Origin: Flavobacteriales bacterium UBA3431
Lineage (GTDB): Bacteria > Bacteroidota > Bacteroidia > Flavobacteriales > Schleiferiaceae
Direction: 5' to 3'
NCBI GenBank assembly: GCA_002381225.1
Contig: DFSS01000011.1
Location: 46,989 to 68,827 of the forward strand
DNA length: 21,839 bases
Part shown: positions 1 through 7,430 of the stretch, one piece after another
How the letters are laid out: every line of letters starts with the position of its first letter
How positions within the stretch are numbered: position 1 is the first letter of the stretch
The notes under the pieces: model-generated
Database searches by the model: none
What the model was told of the DNA's origin: nothing
Seen by the model: only the letters and a program-made list of their open reading frames with translations
Program-made: the position numbers and the translations under genes

Positions 1-1883
1 CGCAGTTCGTCTGAAAAATCATGGCCCGCCCACATGACCTCCACCGGGAGCGCGGCCGTCCAGCGTGCCGCGCGCTCGTTCTCTACGACGGAAAATTTCC
101 CCGGAACCACGAGACTCTTTCTCATTGCTCCATGTTCGGGGGGCGTCCCGGGAAAGCGTTTCTGAGGAGGGACGATCTTGGCAGTATGCCCTCCCAACGC
201 TTGCCAGGCCTGAGCATCGCCCGCCGTCAGGGCCCAAACGGGACCTTGCCAACGTTTGGCTAGGTTGCGCTCCCAGCGCAGCAGCTTCGCCGCCTCCCAA
301 CGCAAATACGCCCGCTTTAGCCCGGTTGCATAGGCACCCAAACTGCGGTAGTACGTGGCCTCCGGGTTGTGCCAACGCAGGATGGCGTCCGCCGGAAAAT
401 TCAGCCCGGTCAAGTGGGTTCCCTGCACAAGGTGCTTCCCGTTTGCGGTGGCCAAGGCCGCACGAAGCACCCGAGTGCTCCGACTGCCCACGATGTAGGG
501 CCGAGACCCCGAAAGTATCGCCCATCGGTTGCGGGGGTAGGTCTTGAACTGAACGCCCGGGTGCTCGCTCAACGTCAGCGCCTGGGTATGGGCAAGGGCC
601 GCCTTCGTCGTGGCGTGCAAAACAACTTGGTAGCCGGATTGCACGAGGCGTTCCACCTGACCTCCGACTTCCAAGGTGCCGCCATAGGGGGGCGGTTCCA
701 AGCGGTCCATGGACCAGACGTGCACGGTTTTTTCTCCTTGCAGCCGGCGAATCAGACGCTTCCAAGAATCTTTTTCATGGTCCCAATGGTAGCGGTGGGC
801 CGCCTGTTGTGCGGCTTGAACAGCGTGACGGTACACTTCGGGCTGGAGGAGCTCGTTTGCGGCGCTCAGAATCGCTTCCGGCGTCGTTTCGTGAATCACC
901 CGACCGGCCGCGCCGAGATGCGCGGCGACTTCGACCAGGTTGCTAGCGATGACTGGGATGCCCGCTTGGAAGTAATCAAAGAGTTTGTTGGGCAGGCTCC
1001 AACGGTAGTTCTGACTTTTGGGTTTATCCAGGGAAAAGCCAAGGTGGGCGGCTTCGGTATAGCGGGCCAAGGCCTCGCGCGGTACGCGGCCAATGAAGCG
1101 GACTTTGGATCCCGTCCAGCCCTGGGCTTCGGCCGTGCGCTGAAGGTGCGGAAAGGCGTCGCCGGAACCCACGACGAGTAACAGAGCATTGGGATGCAGG
1201 CCGACGGCCTCGAGGAGTTCTTCGGCCCCACGATCGATGTTAATGCCCGCTCCCTGGAGGATCCAGAGGGGGCGGTCCGTGGGGAGGTCCAGTGCTTTGC
1301 AGGCGGCCAGTCGGCGGGACTCTTGCTGGTCGTCGCCGGCGGGCGGGAAAGGCAAGCCATCTTGGGGCAAGAGCGGCACGTTCCGAACGATGTCCATCGA
1401 CTGCCCATATTCGGCATAGTAGGCCTGCGCGATGGACGCATTGACCGTCACTCCTGCGGTGATCTGTGGGACATAGCGCCTTTCTACCCAGCGCCAAAGG
1501 CTTTGAATGAAGGGGCGGGATTCGAGTTCCGGGGCGCCCAAAAAGTACTCGTGGCTGTCATACACGAGGGGCTTACCACGGCGGCGCGCCCAGTATGCGT
1601 TGGGCCAAAGCGTGTCGAGATCGTTGGCCAAGTAGACGTCTGGTTTTTCCCTACGCAGTATTTCCCACAAGCGCCATTGAAATTCCAGATAAAAGAGAGG
1701 CCCTCGGTGAAAAAAACAGGTGAAGCGTTCCGTGCGGTAGGGACGCGCAAGCGGGGCGGGATTGGGGTAGTTCCGGCCTGAAAGCACCACTTCGTAGCCC
1801 ATCTCCTGCCAAACCATGCACGTTCGGTGCACGCGCTGGTCCGAATGCAAATCGTTGATGACCGACAGAAAGACTTTGGGCAT
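1..1883 (-). CDS. Fused tandem glycosyltransferase, partial (C-terminus off the left edge)
   Basis: One uninterrupted frame starts at the ATG at 1883 and stays open to base 3, giving 627 codons. Residues 1-380 form a GT-B, GT4-like glycosyltransferase: the N-terminal Rossmann half has VYLANDLDTLWP (83-94) and VYDSHEYF (107-114); the nucleotide-sugar half has LQGAGINIDRG (209-219), VGSGD (238-242) and SLPNKLFDY (296-304). From residue 387 a second N-terminal Rossmann half begins: glycine loop PPPYGG (397-402), RWHNPEATYYRSL, and a Lys/Arg-rich helix, as in the flavobacterial mannosyltransferase-like family. Its sugar-nucleotide half lies outside the window. Both modules probably transfer activated sugars to a growing surface glycan at the cytoplasmic face of the membrane; the sugars cannot be told. 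Such modules are usually separate genes, so the fusion is odd. An AAGGAG followed 8 bases later by an in-frame GTG (725) sits exactly at the junction. The frame was checked across the junction and no stop is present. Confidence 0.82.
   Translation of the reverse strand, partial: MPKVFLSVINDLHSDQRVHRTCMVWQEMGYEVVLSGRNYPNPAPLARPYRTERFTCFFHRGPLFYLEFQWRLWEILRREKPDVYLANDLDTLWPNAYWARRRGKPLVYDSHEYFLGAPELESRPFIQSLWRWVERRYVPQITAGVTVNASIAQAYYAEYGQSMDIVRNVPLLPQDGLPFPPAGDDQQESRRLAACKALDLPTDRPLWILQGAGINIDRGAEELLEAVGLHPNALLLVVGSGDAFPHLQRTAEAQGWTGSKVRFIGRVPREALARYTEAAHLGFSLDKPKSQNYRWSLPNKLFDYFQAGIPVIASNLVEVAAHLGAAGRVIHETTPEAILSAANELLQPEVYRHAVQAAQQAAHRYHWDHEKDSWKRLIRRLQGEKTVHVWSMDRLEPPPYGGTLEVGGQVERLVQSGYQVVLHATTKAALAHTQALTLSEHPGVQFKTYPRNRWAILSGSRPYIVGSRSTRVLRAALATANGKHLVQGTHLTGLNFPADAILRWHNPEATYYRSLGAYATGLKRAYLRWEAAKLLRWERNLAKRWQGPVWALTAGDAQAWQALGGHTAKIVPPQKRFPGTPPEHGAMRKSLVVPGKFSVVENERAARWTAALPVEVMWAGHDFSDEL
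723..740 (-). promoter_or_regulatory. Possible internal ribosome binding site and GTG start at the module junction
   Basis: On the minus strand AAGGAG occupies 739-734, followed by the 8-base spacer AAAAAACC and a GTG at 725-723 in frame with the long glycosyltransferase. The GTG codes for residue 387, exactly where the second module begins. This could let the second module also be made on its own, or could be the relic of a former separate gene. Bacteroidota ribosomes are known to depend little on Shine-Dalgarno pairing, so use of this site is an inference. Confidence 0.35.
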
Positions 1884-1888
1884 AATCA

Positions 1889-1896
1889 CGAAGGTA
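1889..1896 (-). promoter_or_regulatory. Candidate -7 box for the fused glycosyltransferase
   Basis: TACCTTCG on the minus strand matches TAnnTTTG at all but one fixed position and ends 5 bases before the ATG at 1883. No convincing -33 TTG was seen. It lies back to back with the queA box in a 40-base divergent gap. Confidence 0.3.
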
Positions 1897-1911
1897 GGCC
1901 AAAGCCACGGC

Positions 1912-1919
1912 TATCTTTG
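1912..1919 (+). promoter_or_regulatory. -7 promoter box (TAnnTTTG) of queA
   Basis: TATCTTTG is a full match to the Bacteroidota -7 consensus and ends 4 bases before the queA ATG at 1924. Transcription would start at or next to the start codon, so the mRNA would have almost no leader. A -33 TTG at the usual distance is not evident. Confidence 0.5.
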
Positions 1920-1923
1920 CGCC

Positions 1924-3138
1924 ATGGATCCCCGCCAGCTCCGCATTGCGGACTTTACCTACGAACTCCCCGAGGAACGAATTGCCCAATTTGCCGTGGA
2001 ACCCCGCGATGCGGCGAAGCTCCTGACCTTCGATGGGGCGCGTTTTGGCTCTTCCTCTGTCGCAGACCTCCCAAAAGTCATGCGCGCCATGGGGTTTCAT
2101 ACGGGAGGACACCTGGTATTGAACGAAACTCGTGTGGTGCAGGCTCGGCTATTCTTCCCTCGCGGGGAAGCCAAACCGTTTGAACTCTTCTACCTCCATC
2201 CAGCCCAAGGCTCCATAGAGCAAGCGATGGCTGCCACGGGGCGTCTCGTCGCGGCGTGCAAGGTGCGCTATTCAAAAAAATGGAAACCCGATCAGGTGCT
2301 TGAGATGGATCGCCTTCAAGCCCGCCGAGTTGGCTTTGAGGCGGATACCTCGCTGGTGGAATTCACGTGGGAAGGTCCCGAAACGTGGTCCGAACTTCTC
2401 GCCCATCTAGGACAACTTCCCCTACCGCCTTACATGCAGCGGTTGGTTGCACCAGAAGACCAAGAGCGGTACCAAACCGTTTTTGCGCGGGTGGAAGGGT
2501 CCGTAGCCGCCCCAACTGCCGGATTGCATTGGACCACCGCCCTGCTTGATGCCGTGGCAGCGGAGGGGTGGCGCCGCACTCCCGTCCGCCTTCACGTGGG
2601 TGCTGGAACGTTTCAGCCAGTCAGTAGCGAACGCATGTCCGACCACCCAATGCATGCCGAGGAGCTCCACGTGCCGGTGGATACCATTCGGGATCTCGCC
2701 GATGGACGACCCATCTGGGCGGTGGGCACCACGGCTGCACGCACCCTGGAATCGCTCTATTGGTTAGGATGTGAGGCATGGCATGGTCGCCCGCTTCCCG
2801 CCTCGGTGGATCAATGGCTCCCCTATCAAAATAATGGCTCTCAGCCGAACCGATCGGAGGCATTGTTGGCCTTGGCGACGGCCCTGGAACAGGCCGGGAA
2901 AAAGGCCTTCACGGGCCCGACAGCGCTCCTCATTGCTCCGCCCTACCATTTTCGGATGGTCGATGTATTGATGACCAATTTTCACCAGCCCCAGAGTACC
3001 CTCCTGCTCTTAGTGGCCGCGGCGATCGGACCGCGTTGGAAAGAGGCCTATGCACATGCCTTGGCCGAAGACTACCGCTTTTTGAGCTATGGAGATGCCT
3101 GCTTGTTTAAGGTTCAAGAACCTTCCGCTACGTTGTAG
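1924..3138 (+). CDS. queA: S-adenosylmethionine:tRNA ribosyltransferase-isomerase (QueA)
   Basis: QueA transfers and isomerises the ribosyl group of S-adenosylmethionine onto 7-aminomethyl-7-deazaguanine at the wobble position of tRNAs with GUN anticodons, giving epoxyqueuosine, in the cytoplasm. The 404-residue protein carries the family signatures in order: YELPEERIAQ near the N-terminus, APTAGLHW, LHVGAGTFQPV, HAEELHV, AVGTTAARTLES and NFHQPQSTLLLLV. The frame is open further upstream to 1816, but family proteins begin just before the YELPEERIAQ motif, and the ATG at 1924 follows a -7 box by 4 bases, so 1924 was chosen. The length fits the longer Bacteroidota QueA form rather than the roughly 350-residue form. 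It is divergent from the glycosyltransferase on its left, and no other queuosine gene is in the window. Confidence 0.93.
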   Translation: MDPRQLRIADFTYELPEERIAQFAVEPRDAAKLLTFDGARFGSSSVADLPKVMRAMGFHTGGHLVLNETRVVQARLFFPRGEAKPFELFYLHPAQGSIEQAMAATGRLVAACKVRYSKKWKPDQVLEMDRLQARRVGFEADTSLVEFTWEGPETWSELLAHLGQLPLPPYMQRLVAPEDQERYQTVFARVEGSVAAPTAGLHWTTALLDAVAAEGWRRTPVRLHVGAGTFQPVSSERMSDHPMHAEELHVPVDTIRDLADGRPIWAVGTTAARTLESLYWLGCEAWHGRPLPASVDQWLPYQNNGSQPNRSEALLALATALEQAGKKAFTGPTALLIAPPYHFRMVDVLMTNFHQPQSTLLLLVAAAIGPRWKEAYAHALAEDYRFLSYGDACLFKVQEPSATL

Positions 3139-3201
3139 AGGAATGTCCGGCTGAATGGCTGATTGCAGTCGTTTCTTCCCGACTCGCTGGGGGTTGTAGC
3201 C

Positions 3202-3209
3202 CAATTTTG
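3202..3209 (+). promoter_or_regulatory. Candidate -7 box upstream of the secreted nuclease-like gene
   Basis: CAATTTTG differs from TAnnTTTG only at the first base and again ends exactly 4 bases before an ATG (3214). No good -33 element was seen, and the 75-base gap after queA holds no clear terminator, so readthrough from queA is also possible. Confidence 0.3.
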
Positions 3210-3213
3210 TTCC

Positions 3214-4167
3214 ATGCCTGCCCCGATTGAACTGCTTTTGGCCTTGGCCCTGACGCCCGCTCCTTTCGCTTTGGGGCAACCGGCGATCGCAGGGGTGCAG
3301 GACAGTGTCCACCTTCTGTGGTGGAATGTGGAAAATGCCTTCGATACCCTGGACGACCCCCAAACGAGGGACGAAGCCTTCACCCCCAGCGGCTCCAAGG
3401 AATGGACCTCGAAACGCTACTATCGCAAACTCCGTCACATCGCTAAAGGGCTTCGCACCGCGGCGGGCTCCACCCCTCCCGATTTTATTGGGCTATGTGA
3501 GATTGAAAACGCCACCGTATTGGCGGATCTTGTTCGCCAGTTACCCTGGGAATGGGCGATATGGACCTGCCATCAGGATAGTCCCGATGCGCGAGGCATT
3601 GACGTGGCGGTCTTGTATGCACAGGACCGCTGGCGACTGGATTCGATTGATTTTCTCCACGCTTCCGATTTGAGTGGAAGCCGAGACATTGTCTACACAG
3701 CCTTTTGCCATAAACAAACGGGGCAGACGTTATCGGGATTTTGGGTCCACTTGCCCAGCCAACGGGATCCACGAATCGCTCAACGCATTCGGGCTTTGGA
3801 GCCCATTCGTACCTACCCACACGTGGACTTTTTACTCGGCGACCTCAATAGCCATCCCGAGGGGCTCTTAGGCGCCAACCTCCAGGCGTACAATTGGTCT
3901 TGCATGCCCAGTCATGTGCGGTGGGGGACCTATGCCTTTGGGTCTCGCTGGAGCTTTTTGGACAGCGGGTGGCGGCATAACTCCTCCAAATGGCACGGGG
4001 AAATGCATGCTATCCCCTTTGGAATCAGACATTACGAAGATCACACCCCCTCTATCCAAGCCACCTTTTACGCGGGGAGGTATTGCGGCGGCGCATCGGA
4101 CCACCTCCCGCTTCGATTCACCTTATGGACGTGCGAGCCTTTGCCGTACATTTATCCTTCTAATTAG
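3214..4167 (+). CDS. Secreted endonuclease/exonuclease/phosphatase-family protein
   Basis: This 317-residue protein belongs to the metal-dependent EEP superfamily (DNase I-like phosphoesterases). Motifs in order are WWNVENAFD (metal-binding Asn region), CEIEN (catalytic Glu), RGIDVAVLY, GDLNSHP (the GDxN metal and catalytic motif) and ASDHLPL (the C-terminal SDH with the general-base His). All catalytic positions appear intact. A hydrophobic N-terminal stretch from the ATG at 3214 ending around FALGQ looks like a signal peptide, so it probably acts in the periplasm or outside the cell. The frame extends upstream to 3163, but that would put extra residues before the signal peptide. The substrate (nucleic acid, phospholipid headgroup or other phosphodiester) cannot be read from the sequence. 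The next gene starts 14 bases downstream and is probably cotranscribed. Confidence 0.85.
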   Translation: MPAPIELLLALALTPAPFALGQPAIAGVQDSVHLLWWNVENAFDTLDDPQTRDEAFTPSGSKEWTSKRYYRKLRHIAKGLRTAAGSTPPDFIGLCEIENATVLADLVRQLPWEWAIWTCHQDSPDARGIDVAVLYAQDRWRLDSIDFLHASDLSGSRDIVYTAFCHKQTGQTLSGFWVHLPSQRDPRIAQRIRALEPIRTYPHVDFLLGDLNSHPEGLLGANLQAYNWSCMPSHVRWGTYAFGSRWSFLDSGWRHNSSKWHGEMHAIPFGIRHYEDHTPSIQATFYAGRYCGGASDHLPLRFTLWTCEPLPYIYPSN

Positions 4168-4181
4168 ACCCTTTAGGTACC

Positions 4182-5114
4182 ATGAAAAAGTTTGTCCTGT
4201 TTTCACTTGCCACACTAGCCTTAGCTAGTTGCACCAAGAACGAGCCAGATCCTACGCCCGAAAAGTATATCACGGATGACTTGGTGGTCACCGAAGATCA
4301 GAAGGCGTTCCTCATTGAAACCACCGGCACATGGTGCCAGTATTGCCCCAACGGCGCAGCCTTGATGCTCAAGGAAATGCGCAAGTACAACGTAAACGGC
4401 GACAGCAACATCCGTGTCATCGGTTTTGCTTCCCACACCGGGGATCCCTTGGAGACGCCCGTTCAAACCCTTTTGAATGCCACCTTCCCAACAAGTGGTG
4501 TACCCAACTTCTACGTCAACAACGCCGACGCGGGCCAGAGCATTTCAGGCCCCACTGCGGCAGCCTTGAGCGGCATTCCCGTCGTCGGTGTGGCCCACGT
4601 CACGCATGAAAACGCCACGGGTGATACCGTAGTGGTCGATGTGAAGGTGCAATTCTTCGAAGACAGCAAAAACACGTCCTACTATGTTCAATCGTACTTG
4701 CTGGCCACTGGCATCGAAGCCCGTGAATACACGGTCAATGGCATGCCGGTTAACCTGAACCAAGTTTCTTCTGTACCCATTGTAACCACGGGTTCCGGCG
4801 CAACGCCCTCAACCTGGGCGGTGGATACCGTAGGCAAGAAGTCTGGCGACATCTATACCCATGACCACATTCCCGTGGTTCAGGGCGTGACAGATTTCCA
4901 GTGGGGCGTCACCTTGGATACGGTCAACCCCTTGGGCCGCTCCTACTTCAAAGGCGACATCTTCGGCTCGAAGTATACCCCCATCCAAATCAAGCTCCCC
5001 AAAATACTTCCTTCTGTTCCCGGTGTGGAGTATGAGGTCGTAACCATTATTTGGTCCGAGCGCTTTGACGGCACGGCCGGCGTACTCTTTGTCAACGGAT
5101 ACGAAGGACTTTAA
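4182..5114 (+). CDS. Omp28-like outer-membrane lipoprotein with a thioredoxin motif
   Basis: The 310-residue protein starts with a lipoprotein signal peptide: basic MKK, a hydrophobic stretch, and lipobox LASC with the acylated cysteine at residue 17. A thioredoxin-like region follows: WCQYC at 51-55 gives a redox CxxC (C52, C55), and GVPNFYVN further on carries the expected cis-proline. The C-terminal half is a beta-rich region of the kind found in Bacteroidota Omp28-related proteins. The likely place is the outer membrane or periplasmic face. The intact CxxC suggests thiol-disulfide activity, but family function is poorly known and no redox partner is encoded nearby. It lies 14 bases after the secreted phosphoesterase gene and is followed by a strong terminator, so the two form a small unit of exported proteins. 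Confidence 0.82.
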   Translation: MKKFVLFSLATLALASCTKNEPDPTPEKYITDDLVVTEDQKAFLIETTGTWCQYCPNGAALMLKEMRKYNVNGDSNIRVIGFASHTGDPLETPVQTLLNATFPTSGVPNFYVNNADAGQSISGPTAAALSGIPVVGVAHVTHENATGDTVVVDVKVQFFEDSKNTSYYVQSYLLATGIEAREYTVNGMPVNLNQVSSVPIVTTGSGATPSTWAVDTVGKKSGDIYTHDHIPVVQGVTDFQWGVTLDTVNPLGRSYFKGDIFGSKYTPIQIKLPKILPSVPGVEYEVVTIIWSERFDGTAGVLFVNGYEGL

Positions 5115-5135
5115 GCCGTTTTCCTTGAAACGATC

Positions 5136-5163
5136 AGCGCGCCCCTCGGGGCGCGCTTTTTTT
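5136..5163 (+). terminator. Rho-independent terminator after the Omp28-like gene
   Basis: A nine-pair, almost pure G-C stem (5136-5144 with 5149-5157) with loop CTCG is followed by a run of seven T. It begins 22 bases after the stop codon at 5114. The minus-strand side lacks a T run, so it should stop plus-strand transcription only, just before the convergent GNAT gene. Confidence 0.9.
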
Positions 5164-5168
5164 GTGCC

Positions 5169-5678
5169 CTACTTTCCCGGCGCGAGGTCGGTGGACCAGA
5201 CATAAGTTCTCCATCCTGCATCGGCCCCTTGCCATGCGGAAGCGGGGCGAAAACCAAGTCCCATGAGCAACGCGGAGGACGCCTGGTTTTCTGGATGGTG
5301 CTGTGCAAAGATTTCCAGGATATTCTGGTGCCTCGCCCAACTCAAAATAGCCTTGCCTGTCCTCCGCGCATGCCCTTGATTCCAGTACCGATGGTGCCAT
5401 CGAAAGCCCAGATCGATTTGGCCATTGGCTTGACGCAATCCGGCCCATCCCAAGAGGGCACCATCCTCCTTTCTCGTAACCAGCCAACGGCCAAATCCAA
5501 AATCTGAAAAATGGGTGTAGCGGCCAACGAAGGCTTCGGCCTCGTGGACATCTAAAAAAGGCAAATCCCCGGTCCAACGGAGGACACGGGGATCTGCATT
5601 CAGTTCAAAGAGGTGGCGACCATCTCCCGATTCCCATGTGCGAAAGCAGTATTCCGGATGGGAGGGTGTGGCCGACAT
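5169..5678 (-). CDS. GNAT-family N-acetyltransferase (RimJ/RimL-like)
   Basis: A 169-residue protein of the GNAT acetyltransferase fold. The N-terminal part (FRTWESGDGRHLFELNADPRV) resembles the RimJ/RimL-type opening, the middle strand is IDLGFRW, and RYWNQGHARRTGKAIL carries the acetyl-CoA pyrophosphate-binding loop (Q-G-x-A type) and following helix. Later NQASSALLMGLGFRP is the usual C-terminal helix and strand in which an Asn and GF are conserved. It probably acetylates an amino group of a protein or small molecule, but the substrate is not identifiable. Its ATG lies 2 bases after the yidC stop, so it is translated from the pyrG-yidC transcript. The gene ends 5 bases from the terminator of the convergent Omp28-like gene. 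Confidence 0.83.
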   Translation of the reverse strand: MSATPSHPEYCFRTWESGDGRHLFELNADPRVLRWTGDLPFLDVHEAEAFVGRYTHFSDFGFGRWLVTRKEDGALLGWAGLRQANGQIDLGFRWHHRYWNQGHARRTGKAILSWARHQNILEIFAQHHPENQASSALLMGLGFRPASAWQGADAGWRTYVWSTDLAPGK

Positions 5679-5680
5679 GC

Positions 5681-7429
5681 TTATTTATCCATGCGGCGCG
5701 TCCGGCGATTGCCCGCTTCCTTTTGCGCTTCAAGCATATCATTCATGCGCTTTTGGAATTTGGACGTTTTGCCGCTGGCCTTGTTCGCCATGAGTTGCGC
5801 ATGAATCGCCTTTTCATCGATAAAAAACTTTCGGATCGCCCATTGCTGAGCAAAAATCAGAATGTTGCTCACGAAGTAGTAGAAGGACAAGCCCGAGGCG
5901 TAGTTGTTGAACCACACCAACAGCATGAAGGGCATCAAATACTGGATGATCACCATTTGCTGCTGCATCATACTATTGCCGGACTGAGGCGTCATGGAGT
6001 TGTTGAACTTGGTGTACAAATAGGTCGAGATGGCCATGAGGATGGTGAACAAGCTCACGTGGTCGCCGTAGAAAGGAATACTAAACCATTGACCAAATTC
6101 AAAGATGGAATCGTAGGCCGATAAATCGTCCGCCCAGAGGAAGGACTTTTGGCGCAGCTCAATGCTCGCAGGGAAGAAGCGGAACATCGCGATCAAAATT
6201 GGGAATTGAAGGAGCTGAGGAATGCAACCACCTAAGGGATTGACACCCGCCTTTTGATAGAGGGCCATCACTTCTTGCTGCTTTTTAGCGGCATCGCTGT
6301 CTTTGTGGCGCTCATTGATTTCATCCAACTCCGGCTTGAGGACACGCATTTTGGCCATGCTCTTGTACGAAGAGAAAGTCAAAGGAGACAGGACCAGCTT
6401 GATGATGAGCGCCATCAAGAAGATGATGAAACCATAGTTCCACCCAAAATCATCAAAGAAGTTGAACATCGGGATGACCGCTCCCTTGGAGATCCAGCCG
6501 AAGATGCCCCAACCAAAGGGAATAATCTCGTCAAAATGCTGGCCGTAGTCCTTCAACGTAGTGTACTGGTTGGGTCCATGGTACCACAGTCCTTTGGCGT
6601 GCACCCCGCCATTGCTACCCGCCAAGGTCAATTCCGAACGGAAGAGACGGGTGTGGCCCGTGTCGCTCGCGTCGGGCGTTTTCGTCAATAAATGCGCCGT
6701 CGTGAAAGGGGTCTCCGAAGCAAAAATGCTGGAAAAGTACTGCTGCTTGTGCGCCACCCACCCGATGTTGGAGACGGTTTCCTCGTCGTCGCGTCCGTCG
6801 CTGAGGTAATCGTCGGATTCATCGACCGCGTCCCAGAAGTAGGTTGACGTATTTTGAGATTCGTTCGTCAAGCTTTTCTCGTTGCGGATTCCATCCTGTT
6901 TCCAATCAAGGGTCACATTCGCGGCACCCTCTACATCTAAGGCCCATGTCAGACCATACCCTTCTCTCAAGGTATAGGTCCACGTGGTGGCACCCGAAGT
7001 CATGGTGATGGTTTGACTGCCATCATTTCCTTTCGATACGATGGCGGTAAACACCCCTTCGTGGGCCCCAACCATCGATTGGCGGCCGTTGACGAGGTAA
7101 AGATCTTCCCCATCGTAGCGTTGGTAGTCCTTGAGTTGCACCTGCTGAATTTGGGCACCCGCTGTGGTAAAGGTGTATTTCACCACCTCATTTTCGAGAA
7201 CGACCTCCTCGGGGGCCGGGGTGGTGCTATCCTGGGTCGTGACCGCGGCCGGGATGGCATCGGAAACGGGGGCCTCGGGAACCGACTCTTCAACCTGGGC
7301 GGCGGCGGTTTCCGACGCGGGGGTATCCGGCTGAAGCTCGGACGCCCAGAAACTCATCCCAAACAGGATAGCCGCGATCAGCACAAAGCCGATGATTTGA
7401 TTGCGGTCGATGGTTTTTTCTTCGAACAT
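5681..7429 (-). CDS. yidC: Membrane protein insertase YidC
   Basis: YidC inserts and folds inner-membrane proteins, alone or with the Sec translocon. The 582-residue length fits the Gram-negative form. Residues about 11-28 form the first membrane segment, followed by an acidic, Ala/Pro-rich linker and a large periplasmic beta domain with repeated aromatic residues. The conserved insertase core begins at about residue 330 (WNYGFIIFLMALIIKLVLSP) and carries the remaining membrane segments, including LGGCIPQLLQFPILIAMFRFFP. The charge in the hydrophilic groove is the Lys in LIIKLVLSP, where E. coli has Arg. The cytoplasmic tail is strongly basic (KFQKRMNDM to NRRTRRMDK), consistent with ribosome contact. 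The start codon is 1 base after the pyrG stop, and the GNAT gene follows after 2 bases, so the three are a tight operon. Confidence 0.95.
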   Translation of the reverse strand: MFEEKTIDRNQIIGFVLIAAILFGMSFWASELQPDTPASETAAAQVEESVPEAPVSDAIPAAVTTQDSTTPAPEEVVLENEVVKYTFTTAGAQIQQVQLKDYQRYDGEDLYLVNGRQSMVGAHEGVFTAIVSKGNDGSQTITMTSGATTWTYTLREGYGLTWALDVEGAANVTLDWKQDGIRNEKSLTNESQNTSTYFWDAVDESDDYLSDGRDDEETVSNIGWVAHKQQYFSSIFASETPFTTAHLLTKTPDASDTGHTRLFRSELTLAGSNGGVHAKGLWYHGPNQYTTLKDYGQHFDEIIPFGWGIFGWISKGAVIPMFNFFDDFGWNYGFIIFLMALIIKLVLSPLTFSSYKSMAKMRVLKPELDEINERHKDSDAAKKQQEVMALYQKAGVNPLGGCIPQLLQFPILIAMFRFFPASIELRQKSFLWADDLSAYDSIFEFGQWFSIPFYGDHVSLFTILMAISTYLYTKFNNSMTPQSGNSMMQQQMVIIQYLMPFMLLVWFNNYASGLSFYYFVSNILIFAQQWAIRKFFIDEKAIHAQLMANKASGKTSKFQKRMNDMLEAQKEAGNRRTRRMDK

Positions 7430-7430
7430 C

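Noticed and set aside
728..733. Run of six A at the glycosyltransferase junction as a programmed -1 frameshift site
   Set aside because: The two modules are already in the same frame, and the run is not in the phase needed for a slippery heptamer. It remains a place to check for sequencing indels.
369..1781. Long plus-strand open frames (369-1181 and 1194-1781) and a 248-codon minus-strand frame at 19-765
   Set aside because: They lie opposite to or in another frame of the fused glycosyltransferase, which has an unbroken frame with conserved motifs. High GC makes such shadows frequent.
1816..1923. Upstream start of queA at 1816
   Set aside because: It would overlap the divergent glycosyltransferase gene, and the QueA family starts just before YELPEERIAQ; the -7 box also lies before 1924.
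5136..5163. Bidirectional terminator serving both convergent genes
   Set aside because: The minus-strand side has no run of T after the stem, so only the plus-strand direction is supported.
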